A stretch of 64,000 nt of DNA from the IMG/VR virus record IMGVR_UViG_3300042894_004766, positions 1 to 64,000 of that record; one strand, written 5' to 3'. The stretch comes from a virus. Positions 13,093 to 21,000 of this stretch are shown here, piece after piece. The translations under genes were made by a program, and so were the position numbers. The first letter of the stretch is position 1; each line of letters opens with the position of its first letter. The notes beneath the pieces are model-generated. The model was given only the letters and a program-made list of their open reading frames with translations. It was not told where the DNA came from and ran no database searches.

Positions 13093-14178
13093 TCATAATT
13101 TAATTATTTGTTCCCAAGGATTATTCTCATTACCAAAGTGACATATTGCAGTTTGTCTGTAAATAGGTCTATTCATATCGAATAGTTTTACTATACCACT
13201 TGGGGTTACTGGGAATTTTTCTTTTACTAATTCAATTATTTTTATATCATCACCAGTTCCATAAGTATCAATGTTTATTGAACTTGGTTCTGCAACACCA
13301 ATCATATAAGATATTTCTACTTTGCATTTTTTGGCTAATTTATTTGCAACAATGTTTTTTGCAATATATCTTGCAAGGTAAGCCCCACTTCTATCTGTCT
13401 TTGAAGAATCTTTACCAGAGAAAGCTCCACCACCAACAGGACAGTAAGGTCCATATTGATCGACAACTATTTTTCTTCCTGTTACTCCACAATCTGATAC
13501 TGGTCCGCCAACATTCCAAGAACCGGCAGGATTTATATATAATTTGGTATTATTATCTATTAAGTCTAAACCTACTACTCCTTTAATAAAGTCTAAGTTT
13601 AGTATATTTCTAAGTTCTTCTAAAGAAATTTCAGTTGAGTGCATAGTAGAAATTAAAATACTTTCAACTCTTCTATTATCACCATCTTCTTCGATAGTAA
13701 CTTGTGATTTTGCATCTGGACCTAAACCAACTGAAACAACTTCATCAACAATTTTTCTAGAGATATAAGATCCAAGTGGCATATAATTTGGTGTCTCATC
13801 AGTTGCATATCCAACCATAAATCCTTGATCACCTGATGTTACTTCTTCATCACTAATCTCAACTGCTGAATTTATTTCAGGACTTTGTTTACCTATTAAA
13901 TTGATTATTGTTAAATTTTTATAGTAAAATCCATGTTCTGCATCTGTATAACCGATCTCTTTTACTAGATTTCTTATTACACTATCATAATCAATGATTG
14001 CTTTTGATTTTACTTCACCACCTAATACTACTGTATTATCTTTAACCATTGTTTCAACTGCAACTTTTGAAGTTTTATCAATACTAAGATAAGCATCTAA
14101 TATGGCATCTGAAATTTGGTCTGCTACTTTATCAGGATGACCCCAAGCAACACACTCTGTTGTTATATATCTTTTCAT
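13093..14178 (-). CDS. metK: S-adenosylmethionine synthetase
   Basis: The 361-aa protein carries MetK signatures: an ATP-binding GHPDKVADQISDA motif at residues 13-25 and the GGGAFSGKDSSKTDRS loop in the central domain. It is slightly shorter than bacterial enzymes (~385-430 aa) but all core segments are present. It makes S-adenosylmethionine from ATP and methionine. A phage-encoded cytosine methyltransferase (23429-24397) is an obvious consumer. A nucleotide or RNA modification pathway elsewhere in the genome could be another. Confidence 0.95.
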   Translation of the reverse strand: MKRYITTECVAWGHPDKVADQISDAILDAYLSIDKTSKVAVETMVKDNTVVLGGEVKSKAIIDYDSVIRNLVKEIGYTDAEHGFYYKNLTIINLIGKQSPEINSAVEISDEEVTSGDQGFMVGYATDETPNYMPLGSYISRKIVDEVVSVGLGPDAKSQVTIEEDGDNRRVESILISTMHSTEISLEELRNILNLDFIKGVVGLDLIDNNTKLYINPAGSWNVGGPVSDCGVTGRKIVVDQYGPYCPVGGGAFSGKDSSKTDRSGAYLARYIAKNIVANKLAKKCKVEISYMIGVAEPSSINIDTYGTGDDIKIIELVKEKFPVTPSGIVKLFDMNRPIYRQTAICHFGNENNPWEQIIKL

Positions 14179-14282
14179 ACTTTAATTTTATTTAAGATTT
14201 ATAGTAAAAATTAAAAAATTGTTTTATATTTATAGTATGAGTATTTAAAAACTATTTATACTTATAATTATATAAATAAGAC

Positions 14283-14459
14283 ATGAAAGATATAGTAGTA
14301 GTTGATCACGTTGATAGATTTGGTCCAATCGGTACTGAATTAGATGATGATACAAAAAAATCATACCAGACTGCGGCTAAACGACTTAGAAAATTAGCAA
14401 AAAGAAATATGAGAGTACTTTTAAGAAAAACGAAAATAAAAAGAATATGCCAGAATTAG
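14283..14459 (+). CDS. small basic hypothetical protein, 58 aa
   Basis: This short open frame begins at ATG 14283 and overlaps the glycosylase start by 13 nt, which suggests translational coupling. The product has an acidic N-terminal half and a very basic C-terminal half (KRLRKLAKRNMRVLLRKTK), as in small nucleic-acid-binding proteins. No family recognised. Confidence 0.55.
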   Translation: MKDIVVVDHVDRFGPIGTELDDDTKKSYQTAAKRLRKLAKRNMRVLLRKTKIKRICQN

Positions 14460-15238
14460 CAGAAGTAAGAATTATGAGTGATTATATAAATCATCACTCA
14501 AACAAAAGAAAGTTTACGAAATTATATCACGTTGAGAAGGGTAATAACCCGATAGACTCTGAATTGATTGAGAATTTTGAAGTAATTGCAGAGTCTTTTG
14601 GTAAAGAACTACAATTAAAAACAATAAATGATACAAAAACGTTAGACTTCTCTGTATTTATGGGTATGTCTGGTAATTGGAAATTTGTTCCTACTGAAAA
14701 TTGGAATGATACTAAGTTTGTAAGAATGAGGATTGACACTGATGATGGTAATTCCTTATTACTTTATGGTTCATATATGGGACCTAAATATAGATTAGGT
14801 GCATTTACTGGTGTAAAAAGAGGACCAGACCCTACGAAAGAATTTGATAAATTTAAAAGTAATGTTTTAGATAATTTAAAACTAAAAGCATTTGATAAAC
14901 CAATTTGTGAAGTTCTTTTAAATCAAAAATACTTTAATGGAATTGGTAATTACTTACGTTCCACTATACTTTATTATATAAATGTAAATCCATTTGAATC
15001 TGCTAGAACTATTATTATGGAGAATCCAGATATATTAGATTTTTGTAGAGATGTTCCAATTAAAGCTTACACATTAAATGGTGGTCAGCTTTCAGATTGG
15101 ACTAATCCATTTGATTCTGATTATGAAGAATTTAAGAAGTGGGTATTTTATCAGAAAGGTTTATCTTGTAGAGATAATACTGGTAGAACCTTTTGGTATG
15201 ATGAGAAATGGGATTCTTATTCCATATATAAAAATTAA
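14447..15238 (+). CDS. Fpg/Nei-family DNA glycosylase/AP lyase, zinc-less finger type
   Basis: It starts MPELAEV: the catalytic Pro1 and Glu2 of formamidopyrimidine/endonuclease VIII glycosylases. The helix-two-turn-helix LLNQKYFNGIGNYLR lies near residues 163-177. The C-terminal finger, normally with four Cys, has only one Cys (GLSCRDNTGRTFWYDE), while the DNA-contacting Gly-Arg-Thr is kept, as in zincless NEIL1-like enzymes. The product would excise oxidised bases. 263 aa is the usual family length. Confidence 0.88.
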   Translation: MPELAEVRIMSDYINHHSNKRKFTKLYHVEKGNNPIDSELIENFEVIAESFGKELQLKTINDTKTLDFSVFMGMSGNWKFVPTENWNDTKFVRMRIDTDDGNSLLLYGSYMGPKYRLGAFTGVKRGPDPTKEFDKFKSNVLDNLKLKAFDKPICEVLLNQKYFNGIGNYLRSTILYYINVNPFESARTIIMENPDILDFCRDVPIKAYTLNGGQLSDWTNPFDSDYEEFKKWVFYQKGLSCRDNTGRTFWYDEKWDSYSIYKN

Positions 15239-15246
15239 AATATGTA

Positions 15247-15432
15247 ATGAAGATTGAGTTTGATAAAAATCATTATGTTGTTTGTGAAGGAATTACTTTG
15301 CCTTTAAGAAGAGAACAGATTATGGATATGCAATCATATGGTTATGATGCACAAAATGTGATAGAGGATTTTTATAGAAATAGTAAAGCTTATGTTAGGG
15401 ATCAAAAGATTGATTTAATACTAAAAAAATAA
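15247..15432 (+). CDS. hypothetical protein, 61 aa
   Basis: A small charged protein of mixed helix and strand character following the glycosylase by 8 nt and ending at a terminator. No family recognised. Confidence 0.55.
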   Translation: MKIEFDKNHYVVCEGITLPLRREQIMDMQSYGYDAQNVIEDFYRNSKAYVRDQKIDLILKK

Positions 15433-15457
15433 AGAGAGACTTTCGTCTCTCTTTTTT
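15432..15457. terminator. terminator
   Basis: AGAGAGAC-TTTC-GTCTCTCT stem followed by a T-run, ending the glycosylase operon; it is usable in both directions. Confidence 0.88.
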
Positions 15458-15458
15458 G

Positions 15459-16301
15459 TTAGTCTTGTAATTCAAGTTGTTCTTGATTTTGTTTTTGAAG
15501 TAACTCCATAGCTCTTGCTAATCTTGTTAAACCAATTCCTGCACCAAATCTTGGAAAGAAATCAAATTTTAGGAAATCTTCCAATTCTTTTTCTACTCTT
15601 TCTTTTCCGAATAATTCAAATAATTTTTCAGAATATCCACCATTTTCTATTGTATAAAACATTTTTCTCATAGAGTCAATATCGCAACTTCTTTCTGCAG
15701 CACCTATTGTTTCTTGTCCATATAATATTATATCAACTTTATTAAATAGATCATCTTTTTGATTTTGCATGTTCCAAAATGGATTAGTTCTTAGTGGAAA
15801 GTTTTGAAGAGAAACACAATGACTTACTTCATTCCACATTTTAGTTTCATGTTCATTTTCTAAAATTGATACGTCTCCATATTCTTTACAAGTTTTATTA
15901 TAGTCCATTTCAACAGGTGATCCAAATCCTAAATACTCAAGAAGTTCTTTTTCTAATAGAATTAAATCTTTATATTTACCTTTTGATTCAAACTCAAACA
16001 TTGGAAAGATTAGTTCATGTCTTCCAGGAATTGGATTTTTTTCTGCTCTGTAACTTGTAGATACACAGAAAACTCCATCCCAAGTAGGATTTTTTAATAA
16101 TTCATACTCAAGCCACATTTGTCCAGTTTGTGGTAGTGGCCATATCTCACCATTGTATTCAAAGGTTGATACGGAGTGTGGGTTTTCACACGCTGCTAAG
16201 ATTGATAATCTTGATTGTGTTGGTACTTCTACGAAGTTTTTTTCCAAAAAAAATTCTCTTAGTTTTTGAACTAGAGAATTGTACATTAAAGTGTTTGTCA
16301 T
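15459..16301 (-). CDS. class II aminoacyl-tRNA synthetase catalytic core (AsnRS/AspRS/LysRS-like)
   Basis: The 280-aa protein contains class II motif 2 (YRAEKN..GRHELIFPMFEFE, residues ~87-106) and motif 3 (GAGIGLTRLARAM, near 258-270). It has no N-terminal OB-fold anticodon-binding domain, so it is a bare catalytic core like AsnA-type asparagine enzymes or the EF-P lysylase EpmA. The amino-acid substrate cannot be decided from the residues I see. It may act on tRNA, on a protein, or make a free amino acid. It is the third reduced synthetase in this window. Confidence 0.8.
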   Translation of the reverse strand: MTNTLMYNSLVQKLREFFLEKNFVEVPTQSRLSILAACENPHSVSTFEYNGEIWPLPQTGQMWLEYELLKNPTWDGVFCVSTSYRAEKNPIPGRHELIFPMFEFESKGKYKDLILLEKELLEYLGFGSPVEMDYNKTCKEYGDVSILENEHETKMWNEVSHCVSLQNFPLRTNPFWNMQNQKDDLFNKVDIILYGQETIGAAERSCDIDSMRKMFYTIENGGYSEKLFELFGKERVEKELEDFLKFDFFPRFGAGIGLTRLARAMELLQKQNQEQLELQD

Positions 16302-16365
16302 ATAAGATTTTTTTTTTAATCAAAGTATAAATACTCTAATTAAAAAATTATTCTTGATATATATA

Positions 16366-16396
16366 AAAAAATCCGCCTTTGTTTAGCGGATTTTTA
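16366..16396 (-). terminator. terminator
   Basis: AAATCCGC and GCGGATTT arms around a TAAACAAAG loop with flanking T-run, downstream of the gene ending at 16405. Confidence 0.8.
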
Positions 16397-16404
16397 AATT
16401 TTTT

Positions 16405-16743
16405 TTATGTTAATAGATCAATTTTTAAATCTCTTCTATTTTCTATAGTATCATATGTAGCTTTTTGTGTAAACCAATCATGTACCACATCAATGTCTGT
16501 TTTTTGGTAGTCTAACCAACAGTTATCCTTTGTACTATACTTCATAAACTTTGTAAGTTCTTCACTAGTATATTTCTTTAGTTTCATTTCTCTGATACGG
16601 TTACCTTCTAATGTGATAATTATACCATTGTCAGTTATGTCTAAAATTCCTAACCAAAATGTTAGCATTTCTTGAAAAATCATACCTTTTTCAAATAGTC
16701 CATTAAAGACTATTTCATTTGTTTTTTCGTTTATCTTACTCAT
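16405..16743 (-). CDS. hypothetical protein, 112 aa
   Basis: A soluble alpha/beta-type small protein with no recognised motif, last of a three-gene minus-strand run (17198-17470, 16778-17164, 16405-16743). A TATATTTG element is present about 15 nt upstream of its start, so it may also have its own promoter. Confidence 0.58.
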   Translation of the reverse strand: MSKINEKTNEIVFNGLFEKGMIFQEMLTFWLGILDITDNGIIITLEGNRIREMKLKKYTSEELTKFMKYSTKDNCWLDYQKTDIDVVHDWFTQKATYDTIENRRDLKIDLLT

Positions 16744-16777
16744 ATTTATTTATTTAAACAAATATACAAAATAAAAG

Positions 16778-17164
16778 TTAAACTCCAATAGAATTTAACT
16801 TTTCATTTCTAAAATAGGAAACAAGTTTTTCTGATAATAATTCAAATGCTTTTATTTCAAAATCTTCAAGTTTAGAAACTTTGTATCTTAGTGAACTACC
16901 AGAGTTTTTCTTTGAAAGAAGCTCTTGGTAAATATGTACCATTTCTTCTTCGGTTGGTTCTATATCTTCTTTGAAGTTAGAAAAATCTAATTGAGAAATA
17001 TGTGCACTTTTGTGATGTAAATCTTGTGTTAGTTCTGCTGATATTTTACCTGATAATCTAATAAATTGATTCCTCGAATGTTCATAAAAAATTGCAGTTA
17101 AATTGTTTTTAATTGATTCTTCTTGATAAGTAATCTTGCAATTGATTAGAGTGGAGTTTGTCAT
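16778..17164 (-). CDS. hypothetical protein, 128 aa
   Basis: A mostly helical acidic protein without signal peptide or membrane segment. It contains no metal or nucleotide motif I can identify. Neighbours are also unknown. Confidence 0.58.
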   Translation of the reverse strand: MTNSTLINCKITYQEESIKNNLTAIFYEHSRNQFIRLSGKISAELTQDLHHKSAHISQLDFSNFKEDIEPTEEEMVHIYQELLSKKNSGSSLRYKVSKLEDFEIKAFELLSEKLVSYFRNEKLNSIGV

Positions 17165-17197
17165 TTTATAAGTTTATTTTTATATATTATTATAGTA

Positions 17198-17470
17198 CTA
17201 GTCTTCTTTTAGGATATTTTTTAATGTTTCTTCTCTTTTAGTTGATAATTCCCAAGCAACGTATTCTTCTTCTGACATTAGTTCAGATTCTTTAAAAAGA
17301 CGAGCATTTGAGGTTCTCCAATGTGATGATGTGCTATCACAAAGATATTCACAATCGTATTGATTCTCTTTATCAGGTTCATCTAGATTAGCTTCTAAAT
17401 AACGTTGTATAGACATTTTACCATAAGATTTATGATAAACGGGTCTATTAAGGTCAAATTTATTTCTCAT
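17198..17470 (-). CDS. hypothetical acidic protein, 90 aa
   Basis: A charged protein with two close Cys (CEYLCD). It is first in its operon; the upstream promoter has TTTG, a 20-nt spacer and TAACTTTG on the minus strand (about 17473-17505). No family recognised. Confidence 0.58.
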   Translation of the reverse strand: MRNKFDLNRPVYHKSYGKMSIQRYLEANLDEPDKENQYDCEYLCDSTSSHWRTSNARLFKESELMSEEEYVAWELSTKREETLKNILKED

Positions 17471-17521
17471 ACTGCAAAGTTACATTTAATTTTTAATATA
17501 TACAAAAAAGTAATTTTTATA

Positions 17522-18217
17522 ATGAAGTTTCTACAAAAGTTTAAAATATTTGAATCAACACAAGAGTTACCAGAAAGAGGCACAAGATGGATCAATGATA
17601 AAGGTGAAAAAATATTTATATTAAGTCCAGATCAGTATGGTTATATTGGTTATTATAGATTATCTGATCCTGATAAAAAGTGGCATATTAACCCAAATAC
17701 TTTTTATTCAGAATATAAACCTTTGGATAAACACATTTATAGAGACGATATTGAGTATGACTTTGATAAAGCGGTTTATTTATCAGATGAAAAAGCAATT
17801 ATTGCTGCTTTCTTTATCACTAAAGAAAATGAGAAGTCGATTGAAATCTTAAACATAAAAGAATTTGCACCAGATACTGCAACTTTTATGGATAATGCTA
17901 GACCTTATTCCGTTACTTTTCATAAAGGTACTTTACCAACTTCACAAATTGCTATTCTTGGACCAGTTCCTGAAAAGGAAGGTTTCTTTTATATTAAAGT
18001 TCCTTATTGGTTATACAAAGAAAACCCTGAATTAAATATTAAGAGAGTCGTTGGTGATTTTCATCATATGAAAAGATTGTCTCTTAGAGATTTTAGTTTA
18101 AGTAATAAAGAACTGATGTCGAATTTCAAAGATCCTAATGTAATCAAATACTTTGCTGGTTCTGATAAAGATAAAAGAACTCAACAATTGGTTGATATAT
18201 ATTCTAAAAGAGGTTAA
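17522..18217 (+). CDS. candidate internal virion protein, 231 aa
   Basis: The ATG at 17522 is chosen because the product then begins MKFLQKFKIFES, matching the N-terminal peptide of many other proteins in this window. A longer in-frame extension would run through promoter sequence. The remainder is a soluble mixed protein with a YIGYYRLSDPDKKWHINP segment; I recognise no enzyme family. It converges with the next gene, overlapping by 4 nt. Confidence 0.65.
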   Translation: MKFLQKFKIFESTQELPERGTRWINDKGEKIFILSPDQYGYIGYYRLSDPDKKWHINPNTFYSEYKPLDKHIYRDDIEYDFDKAVYLSDEKAIIAAFFITKENEKSIEILNIKEFAPDTATFMDNARPYSVTFHKGTLPTSQIAILGPVPEKEGFFYIKVPYWLYKENPELNIKRVVGDFHHMKRLSLRDFSLSNKELMSNFKDPNVIKYFAGSDKDKRTQQLVDIYSKRG

Positions 18218-18474
18218 ACACCTAAATCTTTTAATTTTTGATCTCTAATTTCTGAAACAAATAAACTATCAAATGTTCCAGATTTAGAAAATACTTTATC
18301 TAATTTAGTATGTAGATTATTTTCCGTTTTTATTATAGTATAGAATATTTTAACCCAAGGTTTTCTCGGATGATCACTAAAATCATCAATTGCATTGATT
18401 ATAATTCTGGCTTGATCTTTTTCAAGTTTAATTAGATAATCTTTTACAATTATTTCTTTATTTTCTTCGGTCAT
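18214..18474 (-). CDS. hypothetical protein, 86 aa
   Basis: A small helical charged protein downstream of and overlapping the DHFR gene by 17 nt, hence translationally coupled to it. No family recognised. Confidence 0.58.
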   Translation of the reverse strand: MTEENKEIIVKDYLIKLEKDQARIIINAIDDFSDHPRKPWVKIFYTIIKTENNLHTKLDKVFSKSGTFDSLFVSEIRDQKLKDLGV

Positions 18475-18949
18475 AAGTTAAATATGTAAATTCATACTTA
18501 TGTCTTTCATCTGCTGGATGGTATTCTTCTGAAACTAATTCCCATTCATCACCAATTTCTGGAAAGAAAGTATCTGCTTCAAACTCTGAATGTACTCTCG
18601 TTAGTTCAATTCTATCTGCAATTTCCATAGATTGTTTATAGATCTCTCCACCACCAATTATCCAAATATTGTTATCTGAATGTTCTAATACTTCATCTAA
18701 TGCAGATTGAATACTATCAAATGTGAAACATTTTTCCGGTACTGAATAGTCATTTTGTCTTGTTATAATTAGGTGTGTTCTATTAGGTAGAGGTTTAGGG
18801 AACGTTTCAAACGTCTTTCTACCCATAAGTATATGATTACCTGATGTAAGTTCTTTAAACCTCTTAAAATCGTCTGGTAAGTGCCATACTAAGTCATTGT
18901 CTTTACCTAAAGAATTGTTTTCTCCGGCTGCTGCTATAATTGTTATCAT
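18458..18949 (-). CDS. folA: dihydrofolate reductase
   Basis: At 163 aa it has the full DHFR length and order: IIAAAGENNSLGKDNDLVWHLPDDFKRF at the N-terminus (NADPH and folate site, with the acidic residue in the LPDD turn), MGRKTFETFP near residues 41-50, and IIGGGEIY near 97. It reduces dihydrofolate to tetrahydrofolate for thymidylate and purine synthesis. Phages often pair it with thymidylate synthase, which is not in this window. Confidence 0.95.
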   Translation of the reverse strand: MITIIAAAGENNSLGKDNDLVWHLPDDFKRFKELTSGNHILMGRKTFETFPKPLPNRTHLIITRQNDYSVPEKCFTFDSIQSALDEVLEHSDNNIWIIGGGEIYKQSMEIADRIELTRVHSEFEADTFFPEIGDEWELVSEEYHPADERHKYEFTYLTYDRRK

Positions 18950-18978
18950 ATATATTTTATGATAAAAAAATAAAAAGT

Positions 18979-19539
18979 TTAATCTTCTGATATTGGAGAA
19001 ATATCACGCTCATTACTAAATGTAAACTTAATACACTCAGTAGTTGTAAAAAAGTCTTGTTTATAACCACCACCTGATGGTAGTGAATGTATTGATAAGG
19101 TTACATATTTATAATCAGTTAGTCTTAGTAATTTAATTGCCGATTCAAATCCTATATAACGTAGATACTCTTGTTCTTTAGGAATTTCATAGTTTTTCTT
19201 TCTCCAAACATTACCATATTGAAATCCTGTATAATCTCCATTTCTTTCAATACCTGTTGCTGCTAAAATCCATCTTCCTCTGTCACGTGGATCTACACGT
19301 CTATTCTGGTCTGAACTTAGTTCGTTTTTATTAGTATCACATCTTCTAACAAATGAAATAAAATTGGGGTATCCAACAATCATATTCAAATCTCTTTCTA
19401 TTTTTAAGTTAAAATCTTTGATAATGTTTGAAGGATCTCCATTAAAAGTAAAACCTTCATCCAATATTTCTAATACTGAATAGGTTATATCATCTTCTGT
19501 GATATTTTTAGACTCATTAAATTTTTTTAAGTATATCAT
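18979..19539 (-). CDS. candidate internal virion protein, 186 aa
   Basis: It starts MIYLKKFNESKNITEDD, the shared virion-type N-terminal peptide. The rest is soluble with no recognised fold; it contains VDPRDRGRWILAATG and a Gly-rich loop (LPSGGGYK). It follows the Cys-repeat protein gene by 3 nt and is surely in the same operon. Confidence 0.62.
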   Translation of the reverse strand: MIYLKKFNESKNITEDDITYSVLEILDEGFTFNGDPSNIIKDFNLKIERDLNMIVGYPNFISFVRRCDTNKNELSSDQNRRVDPRDRGRWILAATGIERNGDYTGFQYGNVWRKKNYEIPKEQEYLRYIGFESAIKLLRLTDYKYVTLSIHSLPSGGGYKQDFFTTTECIKFTFSNERDISPISED

Positions 19540-19542
19540 AAT

Positions 19543-20943
19543 TTAGTTACATTCGTAACAGTCAACTCGACCAGAACCACCACATTCATCACATTCTGAT
19601 GTTCCTTCTCCATCACATCTTCCACATTCTTCAAGTCCGCGACCATCACATTCAGTACATTCTACTGTACATTCTCCGTCACATTTATCACAAGTTGATC
19701 TACCATCACCATGACAATCATCACAAGATATTTTCCCTTTTCCTTCACAGTCAGTGCATTCTTCACCTTCTTCATCAGTTCCATCTCCATTACAAGTTTC
19801 GCACTTTACTTCACCATATCCATCACACTCACGACACTCTACTTCTCCATCTCCATCACATTTTGGACAGTTCTCAGTACCACTACCTTCACATTCAGAA
19901 CAATCTTGTTCTCCATCTCCATCACATCTGTAACAGGATCTTTCACCAGAACCACCACACTCCTCACATTCAAAACTACCTCTTCCTCCACAGTTTTCAC
20001 AAGATCCATCACCACCTTCGGTACTAGTTAGTTCTGCGTCATAGTAAGAGTTATAGTTCGTAGTAAGTAAATCTTTATCTCTTACAAGATATTTTAAAGA
20101 GTCCATATAAGGATAGTCATCAAAGTTTGAATATTCTAATGTAACATTGACCCAACTATCTTCTCTTTCAAGTTCTTCACCGTTAAACATAATAGGATCT
20201 CCGGTATGAAATGTTTGATTCTTTTTATAATAGAATCCATTTTCTTTTGCAAAGTCTATAAATAGTTCAACATCCGCACTATTTATAATGTAAACTCTAT
20301 CCATGAATTTTCTTCCCTTATCATCTAACCAAAGAAGTGCTCTTGCTGTAATTTTATCTGGATTATCTGCAGATTTTAGTATAATAAGTGATACTCTGTC
20401 TGGATTTTTTGAATATATTGATAAGTAACCTTGACATTTAGCATATCTCATACAAGAAGAACCTAATGTTCCTAATTCTTTATCGTAATTATCCACAAGA
20501 TACCATTTTTTAATATCATTACCATTAACTATTTCAAATCTTGTAAAGGCTTCTTTCTCTATTAAGATAGTTGCTTTGTATTTACTTACGAAATCCTCAA
20601 GATCTTTTGGTTTTACTTCGATACCAGCTTTTGCTAGAATTGCCCTTACAAATCTACCAACATTCATGTCAGACTTTTTAATTGTTTTAGGATCTTCTAC
20701 TTTTTTTGCTTTATCATCTGGTGTAAAGAATACTTTATCTTCTTTATCTACGTCATATGAAATATAGTTATAGTTAGTGTCTACCTCTTCTCCATCTAAC
20801 TTTAGTAATTCAGATGCAACTGGAGAGTTTATTTTTTTCAATAAGTCATAAAACTTATCATCAAGGACAATTGTTGCTTCTAATAAAAGCATCATATCTT
20901 TTTCTAGTAAAAATTCGTCGTATTTTGATATTTTATTATTCAT
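19543..20943 (-). CDS. virion-type protein with DnaJ-like CxxCxGxG repeat tail (14 CxxC)
   Basis: The 466-aa protein has three parts. The N-terminus (MNNKISKYDEFLLEKD) fits the shared capsid-targeting-like peptide. The central domain contains LGSSCMRYAKCQ, then RALLWLDD and MDRVY, a module shared with the proteins at 30214 and 31716. The C-terminal ~150 residues are an unbroken run of 13-14 CxxCxGxG-type repeats; canonical DnaJ has four. There is no J-domain, so it is not a normal co-chaperone. The tail should bind several zinc ions and may hold unfolded protein or RNA. A paired Cys/Arg/Asp pattern in the central module hints at an enzyme, but I cannot name it. Confidence 0.75.
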   Translation of the reverse strand: MNNKISKYDEFLLEKDMMLLLEATIVLDDKFYDLLKKINSPVASELLKLDGEEVDTNYNYISYDVDKEDKVFFTPDDKAKKVEDPKTIKKSDMNVGRFVRAILAKAGIEVKPKDLEDFVSKYKATILIEKEAFTRFEIVNGNDIKKWYLVDNYDKELGTLGSSCMRYAKCQGYLSIYSKNPDRVSLIILKSADNPDKITARALLWLDDKGRKFMDRVYIINSADVELFIDFAKENGFYYKKNQTFHTGDPIMFNGEELEREDSWVNVTLEYSNFDDYPYMDSLKYLVRDKDLLTTNYNSYYDAELTSTEGGDGSCENCGGRGSFECEECGGSGERSCYRCDGDGEQDCSECEGSGTENCPKCDGDGEVECRECDGYGEVKCETCNGDGTDEEGEECTDCEGKGKISCDDCHGDGRSTCDKCDGECTVECTECDGRGLEECGRCDGEGTSECDECGGSGRVDCYECN

Positions 20944-20985
20944 AATGTATATATTATTTTTTTTATTTGAAAAGTCAATTATTTT

Positions 20986-20996
20986 TTTAATATATA
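20986..20996 (+). promoter_or_regulatory. TTTAATATATA element before virion-type gene
   Basis: TTTAATATATA ends 4 nt before the ATG at 21001. The same element precedes the genes at 11846, 26852 and 31716 (plus strand) and 9713 and 24901 (minus strand) at nearly the same distance. It may be a late promoter or an AU-rich translation signal. Confidence 0.55.
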
Positions 20997-21000
20997 GTTT

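Noticed and set aside
19599-20031. His/Ile-rich open frames opposite the zinc-repeat tail
   Set aside because: Antisense shadows of the periodic CxxCxGxG coding sequence.
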